32,091 nt of DNA from an uncultured Pelagibacteraceae bacterium (GTDB lineage Bacteria > Pseudomonadota > Alphaproteobacteria > Pelagibacterales > Pelagibacteraceae), in the NCBI GenBank assembly GCA_902516065.1, contig CABXXB010000009.1, positions 1 through 32,091 on the forward strand. Direction: 5' to 3'. Positions 1-9,537 of the stretch are shown in pieces. The position numbers and the translations under genes are program-made. Below the pieces are notes generated by a model that did not search any database, was not told the DNA's origin, and worked only from the letters and a program-made list of their open reading frames with translations. Every line of letters starts with the position of its first letter. Position 1 is the first letter of the stretch.

Positions 1-106
1 TCTTTTTTATAATCTCTCTAAATAAAGTATAATGACCATCATGAAATGGTTGCCATCTTCCTAACATTTGTGCTGTTGGTTTTTTATTATCCCATTCGTA
101 AGTCAT
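1..106 (-). CDS. Nucleotidyltransferase / cytidylyltransferase-like protein, N-terminal part (runs off window start)
   Basis: Reverse-strand translation from ATG at 106: MTYEWDNKKPTAQMLGRWQPFHDGHYTLFREIIKK; GRWQPFHDGH is a HxGH-type nucleotidyltransferase motif. ORF open at window edge. Confidence 0.75.
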   Translation of the reverse strand, partial: MTYEWDNKKPTAQMLGRWQPFHDGHYTLFREIIKK

Positions 107-248
107 TATTTTATCTCCTTTAGTATTTTTGGTGCCCAATTTTTAGCATCTTGAGTTGTAACATGAAAGTCATACTTATCAGGTTTTACAAACATTTTAT
201 TCGTATCATCAAATCTTCCTTCTTTTATTGTGTCAACCCAAATGACAA
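107..248 (-). pseudogene. C-terminal fragment of an adenylylsulfate-kinase-like (CysC-like) protein, truncated at its 5' side by a junction near 240
   Basis: Reverse-strand reading VIWVDTIKEGRFDDTNKMFVKPDKYDFHVTTQDAKNWAPKILKEIK* overlaps the ATG of the downstream nucleotidyltransferase; no N-terminal (Walker A) part is present. Confidence 0.55.
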
Positions 249-888
249 AAAAGTTAAGGTAATAATTCTAGAAGGTGCTGGAAAAGGATTTAGTGCTGGT
301 CATAATTTAAAAGAAGTAAAGGGTTTAAAAAAAAAGGAAAAATATCAAAAACTATTTAATTTATGTTCAAAGCTAATGCTTCAAATAATTGAAGGAAGGA
401 AACCTGTAATAGCCAAAGTCCATGGTGCTGCTTATGCTGCAGGATGTCAATTAGTTGCAAGTTGTGACTTAGCATACAGTACAAAAGATGCACTGTTCGC
501 AACACCTGGAGTAAATATAGGTTTATTTTGTAGTACACCAATGGTTGCTGTTAGTAGAAAAATTAATAGAAAACCAATGATGAAAATGTTGCTTACAGGA
601 GAACCAATAAAAGCTACTTACGCAAAAGAAGTAAATCTAATTAATGATTGTTTTCCAAAATCAAAATTAAATAGTGAAGTTTTGAAGATTGCTAAAAAGA
701 TTGCTTCTAAATCAAATCTTACAATTAAAATTGGTAAACAAGCTTTTTACAAACAATTAGAAATGCCATTAAGAAAAGCTTACGCCTATACCAGTAAGAT
801 GATGACATTAAACATGATGGCTATGGATGCTAAAGAGGGAATTTCAGCTTTTTTAGAGAAAAGAAAACCTAAATGGAAAAATAAATGA
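241..888 (+). CDS. Enoyl-CoA hydratase/isomerase family protein, 5'-truncated (listed ORF start at 151 is antisense to the CysC-like fragment)
   Basis: KVIILEGAGKGFSAGHNLKEV and VIAKVHGAAYAAGCQLVASCDLAYSTKDALFATPGVNIGLFCSTP are crotonase motifs; the usual N-terminal ~40-50 residues are absent and residues 1-30 of the ORF have no crotonase character. Confidence 0.8.
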   Translation, partial: NDKKVKVIILEGAGKGFSAGHNLKEVKGLKKKEKYQKLFNLCSKLMLQIIEGRKPVIAKVHGAAYAAGCQLVASCDLAYSTKDALFATPGVNIGLFCSTPMVAVSRKINRKPMMKMLLTGEPIKATYAKEVNLINDCFPKSKLNSEVLKIAKKIASKSNLTIKIGKQAFYKQLEMPLRKAYAYTSKMMTLNMMAMDAKEGISAFLEKRKPKWKNK

Positions 889-1073
889 AAATAAAAAATA
901 TTTTGATTATTTTATTTATAATTGTGGGTCTCTATATTGTTTTAGATTTTAGAGATCATAATTTTAAAAGAGCTACGGATGCTTGCATTGCAGGAAGTCA
1001 AAAATTAGAACAGCCAATGACACAACAGGAAGCTAAAAAATTTTGTGAAGACAAAATTAAGAACAAAAAATAA
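885..1073 (+). CDS. Small single-TM hypothetical protein (62 aa)
   Basis: ORF overlapping the upstream stop (ATGA) and downstream start; N-terminal hydrophobic helix. Confidence 0.6.
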   Translation: MKIKNILIILFIIVGLYIVLDFRDHNFKRATDACIAGSQKLEQPMTQQEAKKFCEDKIKNKK

Positions 1074-1507
1074 TGAGTAAAATTAAAGATATTCTTTCTA
1101 AATATAAATCTATTGCAATGATTGGAGTTAGCAATGACCCAACTAAAGCATCAACTATTGTCATGAAATATATGCAAAATTATGGATTTAAAGTTTATCC
1201 AGTTAATCCATCTGCTAAAGGTCAAAAAATTTTAGGTGAAGAGGTTTTTGCAAAGATAACTGATATAAAAGAACCAGTAGATATTGTTGATGTTTTTAGA
1301 CCATCCAGAGAAGTTTTGGATATTGCAAAAGATACAGTAAATATTGGAGCTAAAGTTTTATGGTTGCAACTTGGTATTAGAAGTGAGGAAGCAAAAAAAA
1401 TTGTTGAAAAAAATAAAATTGAATATATTGAAGATAAGTGTACTAAAATGGAATATCAAAAAAATTTTTTAAAAGTACGTCAGGCATTTCCAGTTTTACA
1501 AAGTTAA
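1073..1507 (+). CDS. CoA-binding domain protein (YccU-like)
   Basis: SIAMIGVSNDPTKASTIVMKYMQNYGFKVYPVNPSAKGQKILGEEVF...VDIVDVFRP is typical of the CoA_binding_2 family. Confidence 0.85.
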   Translation: MSKIKDILSKYKSIAMIGVSNDPTKASTIVMKYMQNYGFKVYPVNPSAKGQKILGEEVFAKITDIKEPVDIVDVFRPSREVLDIAKDTVNIGAKVLWLQLGIRSEEAKKIVEKNKIEYIEDKCTKMEYQKNFLKVRQAFPVLQS

Positions 1508-1508
1508 A

Positions 1509-1723
1509 ATGAAAAAAATATTTCTTGTGTATGGACACTATGATGACAAGTCATTTAATGCGGCCATTAGAGATACTTTTATTCAAACAGCTAAAAAAGG
1601 GTTTTTCATATGTGCGGCATTTATAATATCAATTATAGAAGATATTTTGCTGTACCATTTGTAAGTGATAAAAAAAGAAAAGAATTCCTTAATGATGTTA
1701 AAAAAACTGCACTTAACGTTTAG
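1509..1723 (+). pseudogene. Remnant of NAD(P)H dehydrogenase (quinone), flavodoxin-like fold, with internal deletion and frameshift
   Basis: Frame 1: MKKIFLVYGHYDDKSFNAAIRDTFIQTAKK; then another frame: FHMCGIYNINYRRYFAVPFVSDKKRKEFLNDVKKTALNV*. N- and C-terminal ends of a MdaB/KefF-type protein with the middle missing. Confidence 0.6.
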
Positions 1724-2168
1724 TGTAATTGTAATTTTTTTCTTTAATGTTTCATTTTTAAAAGCAGATTTATTAATTCCAAAAAATTCAATTTTACCTG
1801 CTGAAGTGGTAAAAATACAATTAGTTGGGCTTATGAATAACGATAGAGAGTACAAAGATAGTGGAATTGAACAAACTTGGCAATTTGCACATCCAAAAAA
1901 TAAAAAAGTAACTGGCCCTTTAGACAATTTTAAAAGAATGATAAAAGGGGACACATACCAAATGATGCTTAATCATTTAAGTCACACAATTACACAGCTC
2001 GGAAGTGGTGATAAATGGGCTCAATTTGAAGTAATTATTTTAGATAAGAATAAGATTTACCATAAGTTTAATTGGCAGGTTGAAAAATATATCGAGGATG
2101 GAGACCTTAAGGATTGCTGGCTGACTACTATGGTCTCAAATCCCATCCCACTTGGAAGTTCAATTTGA
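1692..2168 (+). CDS. DUF4864-family secreted/periplasmic protein
   Basis: Start at 1692/1695 gives a signal peptide (MLKKLHLTFSVIVIFFFNVSFLKA); LPAEVVKIQLVGLMNND...GIEQTWQFAHPKNKKVTGPLDNFKRMIKG matches the DUF4864 pattern. Confidence 0.7.
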   Translation: MMLKKLHLTFSVIVIFFFNVSFLKADLLIPKNSILPAEVVKIQLVGLMNNDREYKDSGIEQTWQFAHPKNKKVTGPLDNFKRMIKGDTYQMMLNHLSHTITQLGSGDKWAQFEVIILDKNKIYHKFNWQVEKYIEDGDLKDCWLTTMVSNPIPLGSSI

Positions 2169-2224
2169 TTATATCTAGTTACAATTTTGTTTCGTTATTA
2201 CAAAAAATTTAGTAGGAATCGCTC

Positions 2225-4657
2225 ATGAAAACAAAAACCAAAGTTGTAGTAGTTGGTGGTGGAGTAGTTGGTGTAAGCGCTCTTTATCATTTAGCTAAAA
2301 AGGGTTGGTCAGATGTTGTTCTTGTAGAACGTAAAGAATTAACTTCAGGTTCAACTTGGCATGCTGCTGGACTATTACCTTTGTTTAACATGAGCTATTC
2401 AGTAGGACAGCTTCATAAATATGCTGTTGATCTTTATAAAAAATTAGAAGAAGAGACAGGAAAAAATGTTGGTTTTAGTGTTGTATCAAATATTCGTTTA
2501 GCAAGTACTAAAGATAGAATGGATGAATACCACCAATATGCTGGTGTTGCTCAAACAATTGGAGTTGATGTAAAATTTTTAACTCCTAACCAAGTAAAAG
2601 AAATTTGGCCACTATGTCATACTGATGATTTAGTGGGTGCAATTCAACATCCAGAAGATGGCTATATTCAACCAGCAGATTTAACCCAAGCACTTGCTAC
2701 TGGTGCAAGAAATATGGGTGCAGAAATTTATAGAAACACCGCAGTTGTTGCCATGAAACAAACTAAAGACGGTTGGGTTGTTGAGACGGATAAAGGTTCG
2801 ATTGAATGTGAACATGTAATCTCTTGTTCAGGTAATTTTGCAAGACAGACTGGTGAGATGGTTGGATTAGATATTCCTGTTATACCAGTTGAACATCAAT
2901 ACATTGTAACAGAACCACATCCTGAAATTCAAAAAAGAAAAAAAGATGGTCTTCCTGAGATGGGGGTTTTAAGAGATAGTGATAGTAGATGGTATATGAG
3001 GGAAGAAGCAGGTGGATTAATTCTAGGTCCATACGAAGATGGCGCTCCAGCTTGTTATGTTGAAGGACCTTCAAAAAATTCTGAGTATGAATTATTTCAA
3101 GAGGATTTAGATAGATTAGCACCACATATTGAGGGTGCAATTCATCGTGTTCCTGCTTTTGGAGAAGTTGGAGTTAAAAAAGTTTATAATGGAGCTATTT
3201 GTTATACACCTGACGGGAATCCAATTGTAGGTCCTGCTTGGGGACTAAAAAATTTTTGGATTAATGAAGGACACAGTTTTGGAATTACTGCAGCAGGCGG
3301 TGCTGGTTGGCAATTAGCAGAGTGGATAGTTGATGGTGAACCAACTATAGATATGCTTGGTGTTGAACCAAGACGTTATGGAAATTACGCAACTAAATCG
3401 TATTTAAAAGCTAAAAACGAAGAAGCTTACAGCCATGTTTTTATAACACACTATCCTGATGAAGAAAGACCTGCAGCTAGACCATTAAGAACTGCTCCTT
3501 GTTATGAGAGAATGAAAAATTTAGGTGCTGTTTTTGGTCAAAAGTTTGGTTGGGAAAGACCAAATTTTTTTGCAACAGATGGTATGGAACAAAAAGATGA
3601 TTGGTCTTTCAGGAGATCTAAGTGGTTTGATGCAATTAAAAAAGAATGCCAGAATGTAAAAGAAAACGTTGGTCTTTTAGATATGACAGCATTTGCCAAA
3701 TGTAGAATAAAAGGACCTAAATCTGAAGAGTTTTTAGATTATTTAGTAGCTAATAAAATTCCAAAAAAAATTGGTAGAATTAATTTGTGTCATGCACTTA
3801 ATACTAAAGGTGGGGTTCATTCAGAATTTACAATTATGAAGGAAGCAGAAAACTCTTATTATCTAGTTTCTGCTGGTGCAAATTTAAGACTTGATCATGA
3901 CTGGATCCAAAAGTGGATGCCTAATGATGGTTCAGTTATATTTGAAGATCTTACTAATAGTACAGGTGTTCTTGTAGTGGCAGGACCCAAAGCTAGAGAA
4001 TTAATGCAAAAAGTTTCTACAGATGATTTTTCAAATGAAAATTTCAAATGGTTAACAGCTAAAAATGTTAACGTTGGATATGCTCCAGTAAATGCTATGA
4101 GAGTAAATTTTGTTGGTGAATTGGGCTGGGAATTACACCATCCAATTGAATATCAAAATCATATTTTTGATAAGTTAATGGAAGCAGGTAAGGACTTAGG
4201 AATAAAACCTTTCGGCATTAGAGCTATGAATAGTTTAAGAGTAGAAAAGTCTTATAAGTTAGTTGGAACGGAATTATCAATTGAATATTCCCCATATGAG
4301 TCTGGCCTAGATAGATTTGTTCATCCTAATAAAGGAAATTTTATAGGTTTAGAGGCTCTTAATAAGTGGAGAGAGAAAGGTTTTGATAACAAATTAGTAA
4401 CTTTAGAAGTTCATAATACTAAAGATGCAGATGTTTTAGGAAATAACCCAATATATAAAGATAATAAGGTAGTGGGAAGAGCCACAGGCGGAGAATTTGG
4501 ATTTAGATTGGATAAATCAATAGCTCTTGCAATGGTAAAACCAGATTTTGCAAATGTGGGTGACAAATTACAAGTTGATATCTTGGGCGAAATGTACGAC
4601 GCTACAGTTCTAGATGAGAGTCCTTATGATTCTGAAAATAAATTATTGAGAGCTTAA
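2225..4657 (+). CDS. FAD-dependent dimethylglycine/sarcosine dehydrogenase-like protein with C-terminal GcvT-type folate-binding domain
   Basis: N-terminal [44 protein letters not shown] (DAO family), C-terminal GcvT/GcvT_C segments; 810 aa; followed by ETF genes. Confidence 0.85.
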   Translation: MKTKTKVVVVGGGVVGVSALYHLAKKGWSDVVLVERKELTSGSTWHAAGLLPLFNMSYSVGQLHKYAVDLYKKLEEETGKNVGFSVVSNIRLASTKDRMDEYHQYAGVAQTIGVDVKFLTPNQVKEIWPLCHTDDLVGAIQHPEDGYIQPADLTQALATGARNMGAEIYRNTAVVAMKQTKDGWVVETDKGSIECEHVISCSGNFARQTGEMVGLDIPVIPVEHQYIVTEPHPEIQKRKKDGLPEMGVLRDSDSRWYMREEAGGLILGPYEDGAPACYVEGPSKNSEYELFQEDLDRLAPHIEGAIHRVPAFGEVGVKKVYNGAICYTPDGNPIVGPAWGLKNFWINEGHSFGITAAGGAGWQLAEWIVDGEPTIDMLGVEPRRYGNYATKSYLKAKNEEAYSHVFITHYPDEERPAARPLRTAPCYERMKNLGAVFGQKFGWERPNFFATDGMEQKDDWSFRRSKWFDAIKKECQNVKENVGLLDMTAFAKCRIKGPKSEEFLDYLVANKIPKKIGRINLCHALNTKGGVHSEFTIMKEAENSYYLVSAGANLRLDHDWIQKWMPNDGSVIFEDLTNSTGVLVVAGPKARELMQKVSTDDFSNENFKWLTAKNVNVGYAPVNAMRVNFVGELGWELHHPIEYQNHIFDKLMEAGKDLGIKPFGIRAMNSLRVEKSYKLVGTELSIEYSPYESGLDRFVHPNKGNFIGLEALNKWREKGFDNKLVTLEVHNTKDADVLGNNPIYKDNKVVGRATGGEFGFRLDKSIALAMVKPDFANVGDKLQVDILGEMYDATVLDESPYDSENKLLRA

Positions 4658-5406
4658 TGAAAATATTGGTCGCTGTTAAAAGAGTAATAGATTATAACGT
4701 TCAAATAAGAATTAAAGAAGATGGCTCAGGAATTGTGACAGACAATGTAAAAATGTCTACTAATCCACCAGATGACAATGCAATTGAAGAAGCAGTAAAA
4801 ATAAAAGAAGCCGGTAAAGCAACAGAAGTAGTTGCGGTAACAGTTGGTGAGGAGAAAGCTCAAGAAACAGTTAGGAAAGCTTTAGCAGTTGGTGCTGATA
4901 GAGGTATTCACGTTAAAGCAGATGGCATTATTGAGCCTTTAGCAGTTTCAAAAATATTACAAAAAATAGTAGATAAAGAAAAACCAGATTTAGTATTCAT
5001 GGGTAAACAAGCAATTGATGATGATTGCAACCAAACAGGACAAATGTTGAGTTCTTTATTAGATTGGCCTCAAGCAACATTTGCTTCTAAAATTGACGTT
5101 AAGGATGGAAAACTTGAAGTTGTTAGAGAAATTGATGAAGGGTTGGAGACAATTGAAATTGCTACACCAGCAATAGTTACATGTGATTTAAGACTTAATG
5201 AACCAAGATATGCTTCATTGCCAAACATAATGAAAGCAAAGAAAAAACCAATTGAACAATTAAATGCTTCCGACTTAGGTGTCGACGTAGCTCCAAAAAT
5301 ACAACAAATAAAAGTTGAAGAGCCTCCTAAGCGTAAGGCTGGAATAAAAGTTTCAAGTGTTGCTGAGTTAGTTCAAAAATTAAAAAATGAGGCTAAAGTC
5401 ATATAA
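4657..5406 (+). CDS. etfB: Electron transfer flavoprotein beta subunit
   Basis: [20 protein letters not shown]...[34 protein letters not shown]. Confidence 0.95.
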   Translation: MKILVAVKRVIDYNVQIRIKEDGSGIVTDNVKMSTNPPDDNAIEEAVKIKEAGKATEVVAVTVGEEKAQETVRKALAVGADRGIHVKADGIIEPLAVSKILQKIVDKEKPDLVFMGKQAIDDDCNQTGQMLSSLLDWPQATFASKIDVKDGKLEVVREIDEGLETIEIATPAIVTCDLRLNEPRYASLPNIMKAKKKPIEQLNASDLGVDVAPKIQQIKVEEPPKRKAGIKVSSVAELVQKLKNEAKVI

Positions 5407-6359
5407 TGTCTGTATTATTAATAGCAGAACATAACAATAAAGAGCTAAAAGCATTTACTTTAAATGCAGTTACAGCAGCTTCTCAAATTGATACAGATAT
5501 TCATGCATTGGTTATAGGAAATAATTGTACTGATGTTGCTAAAGCTGCATCTCAGTTACCTTTAGTTAAAAAAGTAATCTCTATTGAAGCAGCACATTAT
5601 GAAAATTTTATTGCAGAAAATTTTGCGCCAGTTGTAATTAAACTTGCGGAAAATTATTCTCACATTGTTTGTTCAGCAAATACATTTGGAAAAAATTTAA
5701 TGCCAAGGATTGCCGCCAAATTAGACACATCTCAAATAAGTGATATTATTAAAGTAGAGTCACCTGACACTTTTATTAGACCAATTTATGCTGGTAATGC
5801 TTTTGCAACGGTTAAAACTACTGATTCAAAAAAATGTGTTACCATAAGACCTACTTCTTTTGATCCTTGTGAAAGTTCAGGAGGTTCAGCCCCAATAGAA
5901 AGTGTTGAAGCAGGAGAAGAATTCGTATCAACAAAATTTATAAAAAGAGAAGAAATTAAATCAGATAGACCTGAGCTTGGTACGGCAAGAGTAGTTGTTT
6001 CTGGCGGCAGAGGAATGCAGAATGGGGATAATTTTAAATTAATTACAGCTATTGCAGATAAATTAAATGCTGCGATAGGAGCATCAAGAGCTGCAGTTGA
6101 TGCAGGATATATAAGTAACGATCATCAAGTCGGCCAAACAGGTAAAGTGGTAGTTCCAGATCTTTATATCGCAGTTGGAATTTCTGGTGCAATCCAACAT
6201 TTAGCTGGAATGAAAGAAAGTAAAGTGATTGTCGCAATCAATAAAGATGGTGAAGCACCAATTTTTAGTGTCGCAGATTATGGTTTAGAGGCCGATTTAT
6301 TTGAAGCCCTTCCACAGTTCATAGAAGAACTGAATAAATTAAACACTATACAAAAATAA
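5406..6359 (+). CDS. etfA: Electron transfer flavoprotein alpha subunit
   Basis: C-terminal FAD domain [16 protein letters not shown]...[62 protein letters not shown]. Confidence 0.95.
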   Translation: MSVLLIAEHNNKELKAFTLNAVTAASQIDTDIHALVIGNNCTDVAKAASQLPLVKKVISIEAAHYENFIAENFAPVVIKLAENYSHIVCSANTFGKNLMPRIAAKLDTSQISDIIKVESPDTFIRPIYAGNAFATVKTTDSKKCVTIRPTSFDPCESSGGSAPIESVEAGEEFVSTKFIKREEIKSDRPELGTARVVVSGGRGMQNGDNFKLITAIADKLNAAIGASRAAVDAGYISNDHQVGQTGKVVVPDLYIAVGISGAIQHLAGMKESKVIVAINKDGEAPIFSVADYGLEADLFEALPQFIEELNKLNTIQK

Positions 6360-6381
6360 TTCTTAAAGATAAAAATATCAC

Positions 6382-8001
6382 ATGGGTAAAGAGTCGATGG
6401 AGTACGATGTGGTGATAGTTGGGGGTGGTCCTTCAGGCTTAGCGACAGCAATAAAATTAAAACAATTAGACTCAGAATTAAATGTATGCTTGCTTGAAAA
6501 AGCATCTGAAATTGGAGCTCATATTCTGAGTGGTAATGTTTTTGAAACAAGAGCTTTGGATGAACTTTTGCCAAATTGGAAAGAACTTAATTCACCAATT
6601 AAAACAAAAGTTTCAAAAGAAAAATTTTTATTTTTAGGAAAAACTAAATCTCTAAGTTGGCCAACATGGTTACTTCCCAAAGTTCAACAAAATCATAATA
6701 ATTATATAATTAGTTTAGCAAATTTGTGTCGATGGCTTGCTGAACAAGCTGAAGCTTTAGGTGTTGAAATTTTTCCTGGATTTCCAGCAAGTGAAATTTT
6801 GTATAATGAAGACGGTTCTGTCAAAGGTGTTGCCACTCAAGATATGGGTATAGATAAAGAGGGCAATCAAAAAGATAGTTTTGAACCTGGTATAGAACTT
6901 TTAGGAAAAGTAACTGTATTTGCAGAGGGTTGTAGAGGTCATTTAGGAAAACAATTAATTGAAAAGTTTAGTCTTTCAAAAAACAAAAACCCTCAACAGT
7001 ATGGAATTGGTTTTAAGGAAATTTGGGAAATAGAAGAAAAAAACCACGAAGAAGGAATGGTCATGCATACTGCTGGGTGGCCTTTAGATAACAGCACATA
7101 TGGGGGAAGTTTCATGTACCATGCAGAAAATAAGCAAGTTTTTTTAGGCTATGTAATAGGCTTAGATTATAAAAACCCTTATCTCTCCCCTTATGATGAA
7201 TTTCAAAGATTTAAAACTCATCCAGCTATAAGAAAGATAATTTCTGGTGGTAAAAGAATTTCATATGGTGCTAGAGCTTTAATTGAAGGTGGTCTCCAGA
7301 GTCTTCCCAAAATGCATATGCCTGGTGCTTTACTAGTTGGATGTGATGCTGGAACTTTGAATATGCCTAAAATTAAAGGTTCTCATACTGCTATGAAAAG
7401 TGGAATGATTGCTGCTGAAACAATAATTGAAAATATTAAAGAAAATAAAGATTTATCAATTTACGAGGAAAAATTTAAAAATAGTTGGGTATATAAAGAA
7501 CTTCATGCAGCACGTAATGTTAAGCCAAGTTTTAGCTGGGGTTTAATTCTTGGAATAATTTTTACAGGAATTGATCAAATTTTATTTAGAGGAAAATTAC
7601 CTTTTACTTTAAGACACAAACATGCAGATCACGAAACTTTAAAGCCTGCAAGTGAAATGAAAAAAATAGATTATCCAAAATATGATAACGTTATAACATT
7701 TGATAAAACTAGTTCAGTTTATTTGACTGGTACAAATCATACAGACAACCAACCAGTACATTTAAAACTTAAAGATCCTAATTTGCCAATTAGTTATACA
7801 TTAGAAAAATTTGATGAACCTGCTCAAAGATATTGTCCAGCTGGTGTTTATGAAGTTCAAAGAGAAAATGATATAAATAAATTTGTAATTAATTCTCAAA
7901 ATTGTATACATTGTAAAACTTGTGATATTAAGGAACCCTCTCAAAATATTACCTGGGTAACACCCGAAGGCGGTGGTGGTCCTAAATATGGAAATATGTA
8001 G
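6382..8001 (+). CDS. Electron transfer flavoprotein-ubiquinone oxidoreductase
   Basis: FAD motif DVVIVGGGPSGLATAIKL; C-terminal 4Fe-4S CPAGVYEV...NCIHCKTCDIKEPSQNITWVTPEGGGGPKYGNM. Confidence 0.95.
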   Translation: MGKESMEYDVVIVGGGPSGLATAIKLKQLDSELNVCLLEKASEIGAHILSGNVFETRALDELLPNWKELNSPIKTKVSKEKFLFLGKTKSLSWPTWLLPKVQQNHNNYIISLANLCRWLAEQAEALGVEIFPGFPASEILYNEDGSVKGVATQDMGIDKEGNQKDSFEPGIELLGKVTVFAEGCRGHLGKQLIEKFSLSKNKNPQQYGIGFKEIWEIEEKNHEEGMVMHTAGWPLDNSTYGGSFMYHAENKQVFLGYVIGLDYKNPYLSPYDEFQRFKTHPAIRKIISGGKRISYGARALIEGGLQSLPKMHMPGALLVGCDAGTLNMPKIKGSHTAMKSGMIAAETIIENIKENKDLSIYEEKFKNSWVYKELHAARNVKPSFSWGLILGIIFTGIDQILFRGKLPFTLRHKHADHETLKPASEMKKIDYPKYDNVITFDKTSSVYLTGTNHTDNQPVHLKLKDPNLPISYTLEKFDEPAQRYCPAGVYEVQRENDINKFVINSQNCIHCKTCDIKEPSQNITWVTPEGGGGPKYGNM

Positions 8002-8002
8002 A

Positions 8003-8377
8003 TTAAGATAAATCTATTGCAAACTTTTTTAATATTTCAATAGGCACATGTTTAAGAGTATTTTCATGTGTTCTTTTCAAAAATATTGGACATCCTTTAC
8101 CTGCTTGGACTGCTCTTGCATACCAACTTGCGCATAAACACCATCCATCTCCATCTTTTAAACCCGGAAATCCAAATTCAGGATGTGGGGTTATTAAATC
8201 GTTACCTTCTTTTTTCATCCATTCTAAGCATTCAGTAGTCACCTTAGCACAAACTGTATGAAGTCCATGATCATTTTCATCTGTGTTACAACAACCATCC
8301 CTAAACCATCCTGTTACAGGATCGTTAGAACATTCCTCTAAATCTTCTCCAAGAACATTTTTTTGTTTATCTGACAT
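8003..8377 (-). CDS. DUF2237 family protein
   Basis: NVLGEDLEECSNDPVTGWFRDGCCNT...GLHTVCAKVTTEFLxx-type pattern and WCLCASWYARAVQAGKGCPIFLKRTHENTL. Confidence 0.85.
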   Translation of the reverse strand: MSDKQKNVLGEDLEECSNDPVTGWFRDGCCNTDENDHGLHTVCAKVTTECLEWMKKEGNDLITPHPEFGFPGLKDGDGWCLCASWYARAVQAGKGCPIFLKRTHENTLKHVPIEILKKFAIDLS

Positions 8378-8845
8378 TTAAATTTTAGTTGGATTTGGTT
8401 GTCCTTTATAGACTTTCTCTGGATCAAACTTTTTTTCTTTTTCAGTAAACTCCATTTCAACTTTTCTACCGTTATCAATTGGACCCAATGGAATTGATCT
8501 ATAAAAGCATGATCGATATCCTACATGACAGCTAGCTCCATCACCAATATCAACAGTTAACCAAATTGAGTCTTGATCATCATCAATTCTGATTTCAGTG
8601 ACTTTTTGAGTAAAGCCACTAGTTTTACCTTTATGCCAAATAGCTTTTCTTGATCTGCTAAAATAATGAGCCTCTTTTGTTTCAATAGTTTTTTTTAATG
8701 CTTCAACATTCATATATCCATGCATTAAAATTTCTTTAGTTTTAGAACACATAGTAATGACCGGAATAAGCCCATCATTATCAAATTTTGGTGAAAGTAG
8801 ATTTCCCTCTTCAATTTCAACCACATTCTCTCTTTTTTTGAACAT
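8378..8845 (-). CDS. hisI: Phosphoribosyl-AMP cyclohydrolase
   Basis: FDNDGLIPVITMCSKTKEILMHGYMNVEALKKTIETKEAHYFSRSRKAIWHKGKTSGFTQKV...DIGDGASCHVGYRSCFYRSI. Confidence 0.93.
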   Translation of the reverse strand: MFKKRENVVEIEEGNLLSPKFDNDGLIPVITMCSKTKEILMHGYMNVEALKKTIETKEAHYFSRSRKAIWHKGKTSGFTQKVTEIRIDDDQDSIWLTVDIGDGASCHVGYRSCFYRSIPLGPIDNGRKVEMEFTEKEKKFDPEKVYKGQPNPTKI

Positions 8846-8921
8846 AATATGTAATTATGTAGCACAAATAAGTATATTTTAAATATTTTAAAAATACAGA
8901 TTTATAGGTATAAAACTCTTC

Positions 8922-9536
8922 ATGAAATTAGTTAAAGACACAGACAACGATAAAATCTCAAATAAAGTTTCAGATAAAGAGGCTGAAGAAGCTTTTAAAA
9001 CAATATTGTCTTGGATGGGTGAAGACCCAAATAGGGAGGGATTGTTAGAAACTCCCAAGAGAGTTGTAAAAGCATTCAAAGAATATTTTAAAGGATATAA
9101 AGAAGATGCTAATCAAATTTTAGATAAAACTTTTGGTGATGTTGAGGGCTACGATGATATGGTTGTTCAAAAAAATATTTCAGTTCAAAGTCACTGTGAG
9201 CATCACATGGCACCTATTATAGGTAAAGCACACGTAGCTTACATTCCAAAAGAGAGAGTAGTAGGTCTAAGTAAGTTAGCTAGAGTTGTAGAAGTTTTTT
9301 CAAAAAGACTACAAACACAAGAGAGACTTACTATGCAAATAGCGAATACATTAATGGAATCTTTAGATGCAAAGGGAGTAGCCGTAACAATAGACTCCAC
9401 ACATCAATGTATGACTATGAGAGGTATTAAAAAAGAACAAGCTTCAACAGTTACAAACTATTATTTAGGTCAATTTAAAGAAGATCTTAGTTACCAAAAT
9501 AGATACTTAAGATTTATTAGTATAGCAAAAGATTAA
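8922..9536 (+). CDS. folE: GTP cyclohydrolase I
   Basis: GEDPNREGLLETPKRVVKAFKEYF...VQSHCEHHMAPIIGKAHVAYIPKERVVGLSKLARVVEVFSKRLQTQERLTMQIA. Confidence 0.95.
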   Translation: MKLVKDTDNDKISNKVSDKEAEEAFKTILSWMGEDPNREGLLETPKRVVKAFKEYFKGYKEDANQILDKTFGDVEGYDDMVVQKNISVQSHCEHHMAPIIGKAHVAYIPKERVVGLSKLARVVEVFSKRLQTQERLTMQIANTLMESLDAKGVAVTIDSTHQCMTMRGIKKEQASTVTNYYLGQFKEDLSYQNRYLRFISIAKD

Positions 9537-9537
9537 A

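Noticed and set aside
151-240. N-terminal 30 residues of the listed enoyl-CoA hydratase ORF (MSCNMKVILIRFYKHF...)
   Set aside because: This stretch is antisense to a convincing CysC-like coding fragment and has no crotonase features; treated as read-through past a junction.
356-541. Other minus-strand ORFs opposite strong genes (356-541, 2880-3140, 6049-6237, 6278-6574, 10116-10358, 15755-15961, 18060-18266, 21403-21612, 21576-21782, 24554-24739, 25573-25833, 26931-27161, 28087-28386) and plus ORFs 8888-9079(-), 28745-29035(+)
   Set aside because: All overlap well-supported genes on the opposite strand and read as low-complexity shadow translations.
1583-1954. Minus-strand ORF of 123 aa
   Set aside because: Fully antisense to the DUF4864 gene and quinone reductase remnant; composition typical of shadow ORFs.
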